A stretch of 12,617 nt of DNA from a bacterium UBP6_UBA1177 (GTDB lineage: Bacteria; UBP6; UBA1177), in NCBI GenBank assembly GCA_002310995.1, contig DBYV01000009.1, positions 1 to 12,617 on the forward strand, read 5' to 3'. How positions within the stretch are numbered: the stretch's first letter is position 1; each line of letters opens with the position of its first letter. A program made the position numbers and the translations under genes. Of this stretch, positions 12,186 to 12,617 are shown one piece after another. The notes under the pieces are model-generated. The model ran no database searches. It was not told the DNA's origin and worked only from the letters and a program-made list of their open reading frames with translations.

Positions 12186-12617
12186 TGCTATACCTGCGCT
12201 GAGTACAACATTCGGGAAAAGAGTTTTCTTCTTTTCGCCGTCTTTTTTCTCACGAGTAGCATCCATTATTTTCATAATGTATTTATACTTTGTGTTCGGC
12301 TCAGCGGTAATGATAATGTTTTCCTCAGCCGGATTTGCATCTTTCAAATCCGAAATGATCTCAACAAGTTTATCAATATCGTAAACTTTTGCATCGACCA
12401 TTTTGCCTTCCGCATCTTCTTCTTGTCCGTCAATTTTGAGAATCGTCGGACCCAACGGATCGTCTTTGTTTTCAATAACCTGATCTCTTACAAAAACAGT
12501 AATGCCTCTGTCAGTAAGGGCAACTGTCAGTTTAAGAGGTTTATCGTCCGGTCTGTCTGCCGGCGGATTTGCCTCGGAAGAAGGACCGATTTGCGGTGTA
12601 GCAACGTTGACAACGGC
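12183..12617 (-). CDS. ExbD/TolR-family biopolymer transport protein, partial (N-terminus beyond the right edge)
   Basis: The frame is open from the right edge to a TAA at 12185-12183, giving 144 visible residues. They form the periplasmic ExbD/TolR domain: LTVALTDRGITVFVRDQVI near residues 30-48, then YDIDKLVEIISDLKDANP, then NIIITAEPNTKYKYIMKIMDATRE (the family's nearly invariant strand-helix with an acidic residue), and FPNVVLSAGIA at the end. The membrane helix with the essential aspartate must lie upstream, outside the window. A TTG at 12455 could be taken for a start but is internal, since conserved ExbD sequence continues upstream of it in the same frame. It is followed after 10 bp by a second, different ExbD-like gene. 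The pairing of two TolR-like subunits matches the GltR/GltS (AglR/AglS) arrangement of myxobacteria; that parallel is inference. Confidence 0.9.
   Translation of the reverse strand, partial: AVVNVATPQIGPSSEANPPADRPDDKPLKLTVALTDRGITVFVRDQVIENKDDPLGPTILKIDGQEEDAEGKMVDAKVYDIDKLVEIISDLKDANPAEENIIITAEPNTKYKYIMKIMDATREKKDGEKKKTLFPNVVLSAGIA

Noticed and set aside
12183..12455. A 90-residue gene starting at the TTG at 12455
   Set aside because: The same frame stays open to the window edge and encodes further ExbD/TolR domain sequence, so the TTG is an internal codon.
1..12617. CRISPR array, tRNA, rRNA, insertion sequence, integrase or attachment site
   Set aside because: No regularly spaced repeats, no cloverleaf-like or rRNA-like sequence, and no transposase or integrase motifs were seen; nearly all bases are used by recognised genes.

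Overview
The window looks like chromosomal DNA from a diderm (Gram-negative) bacterium, most likely of the myxobacterial/deltaproteobacterial type, although its AT-leaning composition is not that of a classical high-GC myxobacterium. The grounds are an AgmX/PglI (GltG/GltJ-like) C-terminal domain protein next to two ExbD/TolR genes, a transmembrane Ser/Thr kinase with a PEGA domain, and a Wza/Wzc-type export set with an outer-membrane barrel. This assignment is inferred from gene families only; there is no rRNA or other phylogenetic marker in the window.

Layout. Only the first 357 bases are coded on the + strand: the 3' end of a Sir2-type NAD-dependent deacylase. Everything else, 366-12617, is coded on the - strand and is read right to left as 13 tightly packed genes. 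The order of transcription is: ExbD/TolR-like (cut by the right edge), second ExbD/TolR-like, AgmX/GltG-like FHA-TM-AgmX protein, unknown exported helical protein, outer-membrane beta-barrel, short Wza/OPX lipoprotein, Wzc-type tyrosine autokinase, RlpA-like DPBB-SPOR protein, OmpH/Skp chaperone. After a 151-bp gap with a possible promoter and a GC-rich structured leader come a Ser/Thr kinase-PEGA protein, a divergent Hsp33, NAD kinase and a small Smr-domain protein, which ends 8 bp from the convergent Sir2 gene.

Two functional blocks are apparent. The right block (about 3.9-12.6 kb) is a trans-envelope block: ExbD/TolR stator-type subunits and a TM protein with a TonB-like/AgmX periplasmic end, followed directly by a polysaccharide export line. 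The line has an inner-membrane Wzz/BY-kinase, a short periplasmic OPX protein and a separate beta-barrel, plus peptidoglycan-directed (DPBB-SPOR) and chaperone (OmpH) genes. The best reading is a composite OPX/beta-barrel export system that may be coupled to a proton-driven Glt/Agl/Nfs-like machine. No glycosyltransferase, flippase, polymerase or ExbB/TolQ gene is in view. The left block (about 0.4-3.8 kb) is a signalling and stress operon: kinase, redox chaperone, NAD kinase and Smr protein, with stop/start overlaps or gaps of 1-14 bases.

Only two gaps are large enough to hold regulatory DNA: 3776-3926 (promoter-like -10, inverted and direct repeats, strong Shine-Dalgarno) and 11519-11596 (an intrinsic-terminator-like hairpin inside the ExbD-AgmX operon). 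I saw no tRNA, rRNA, CRISPR, insertion sequence or integrase.
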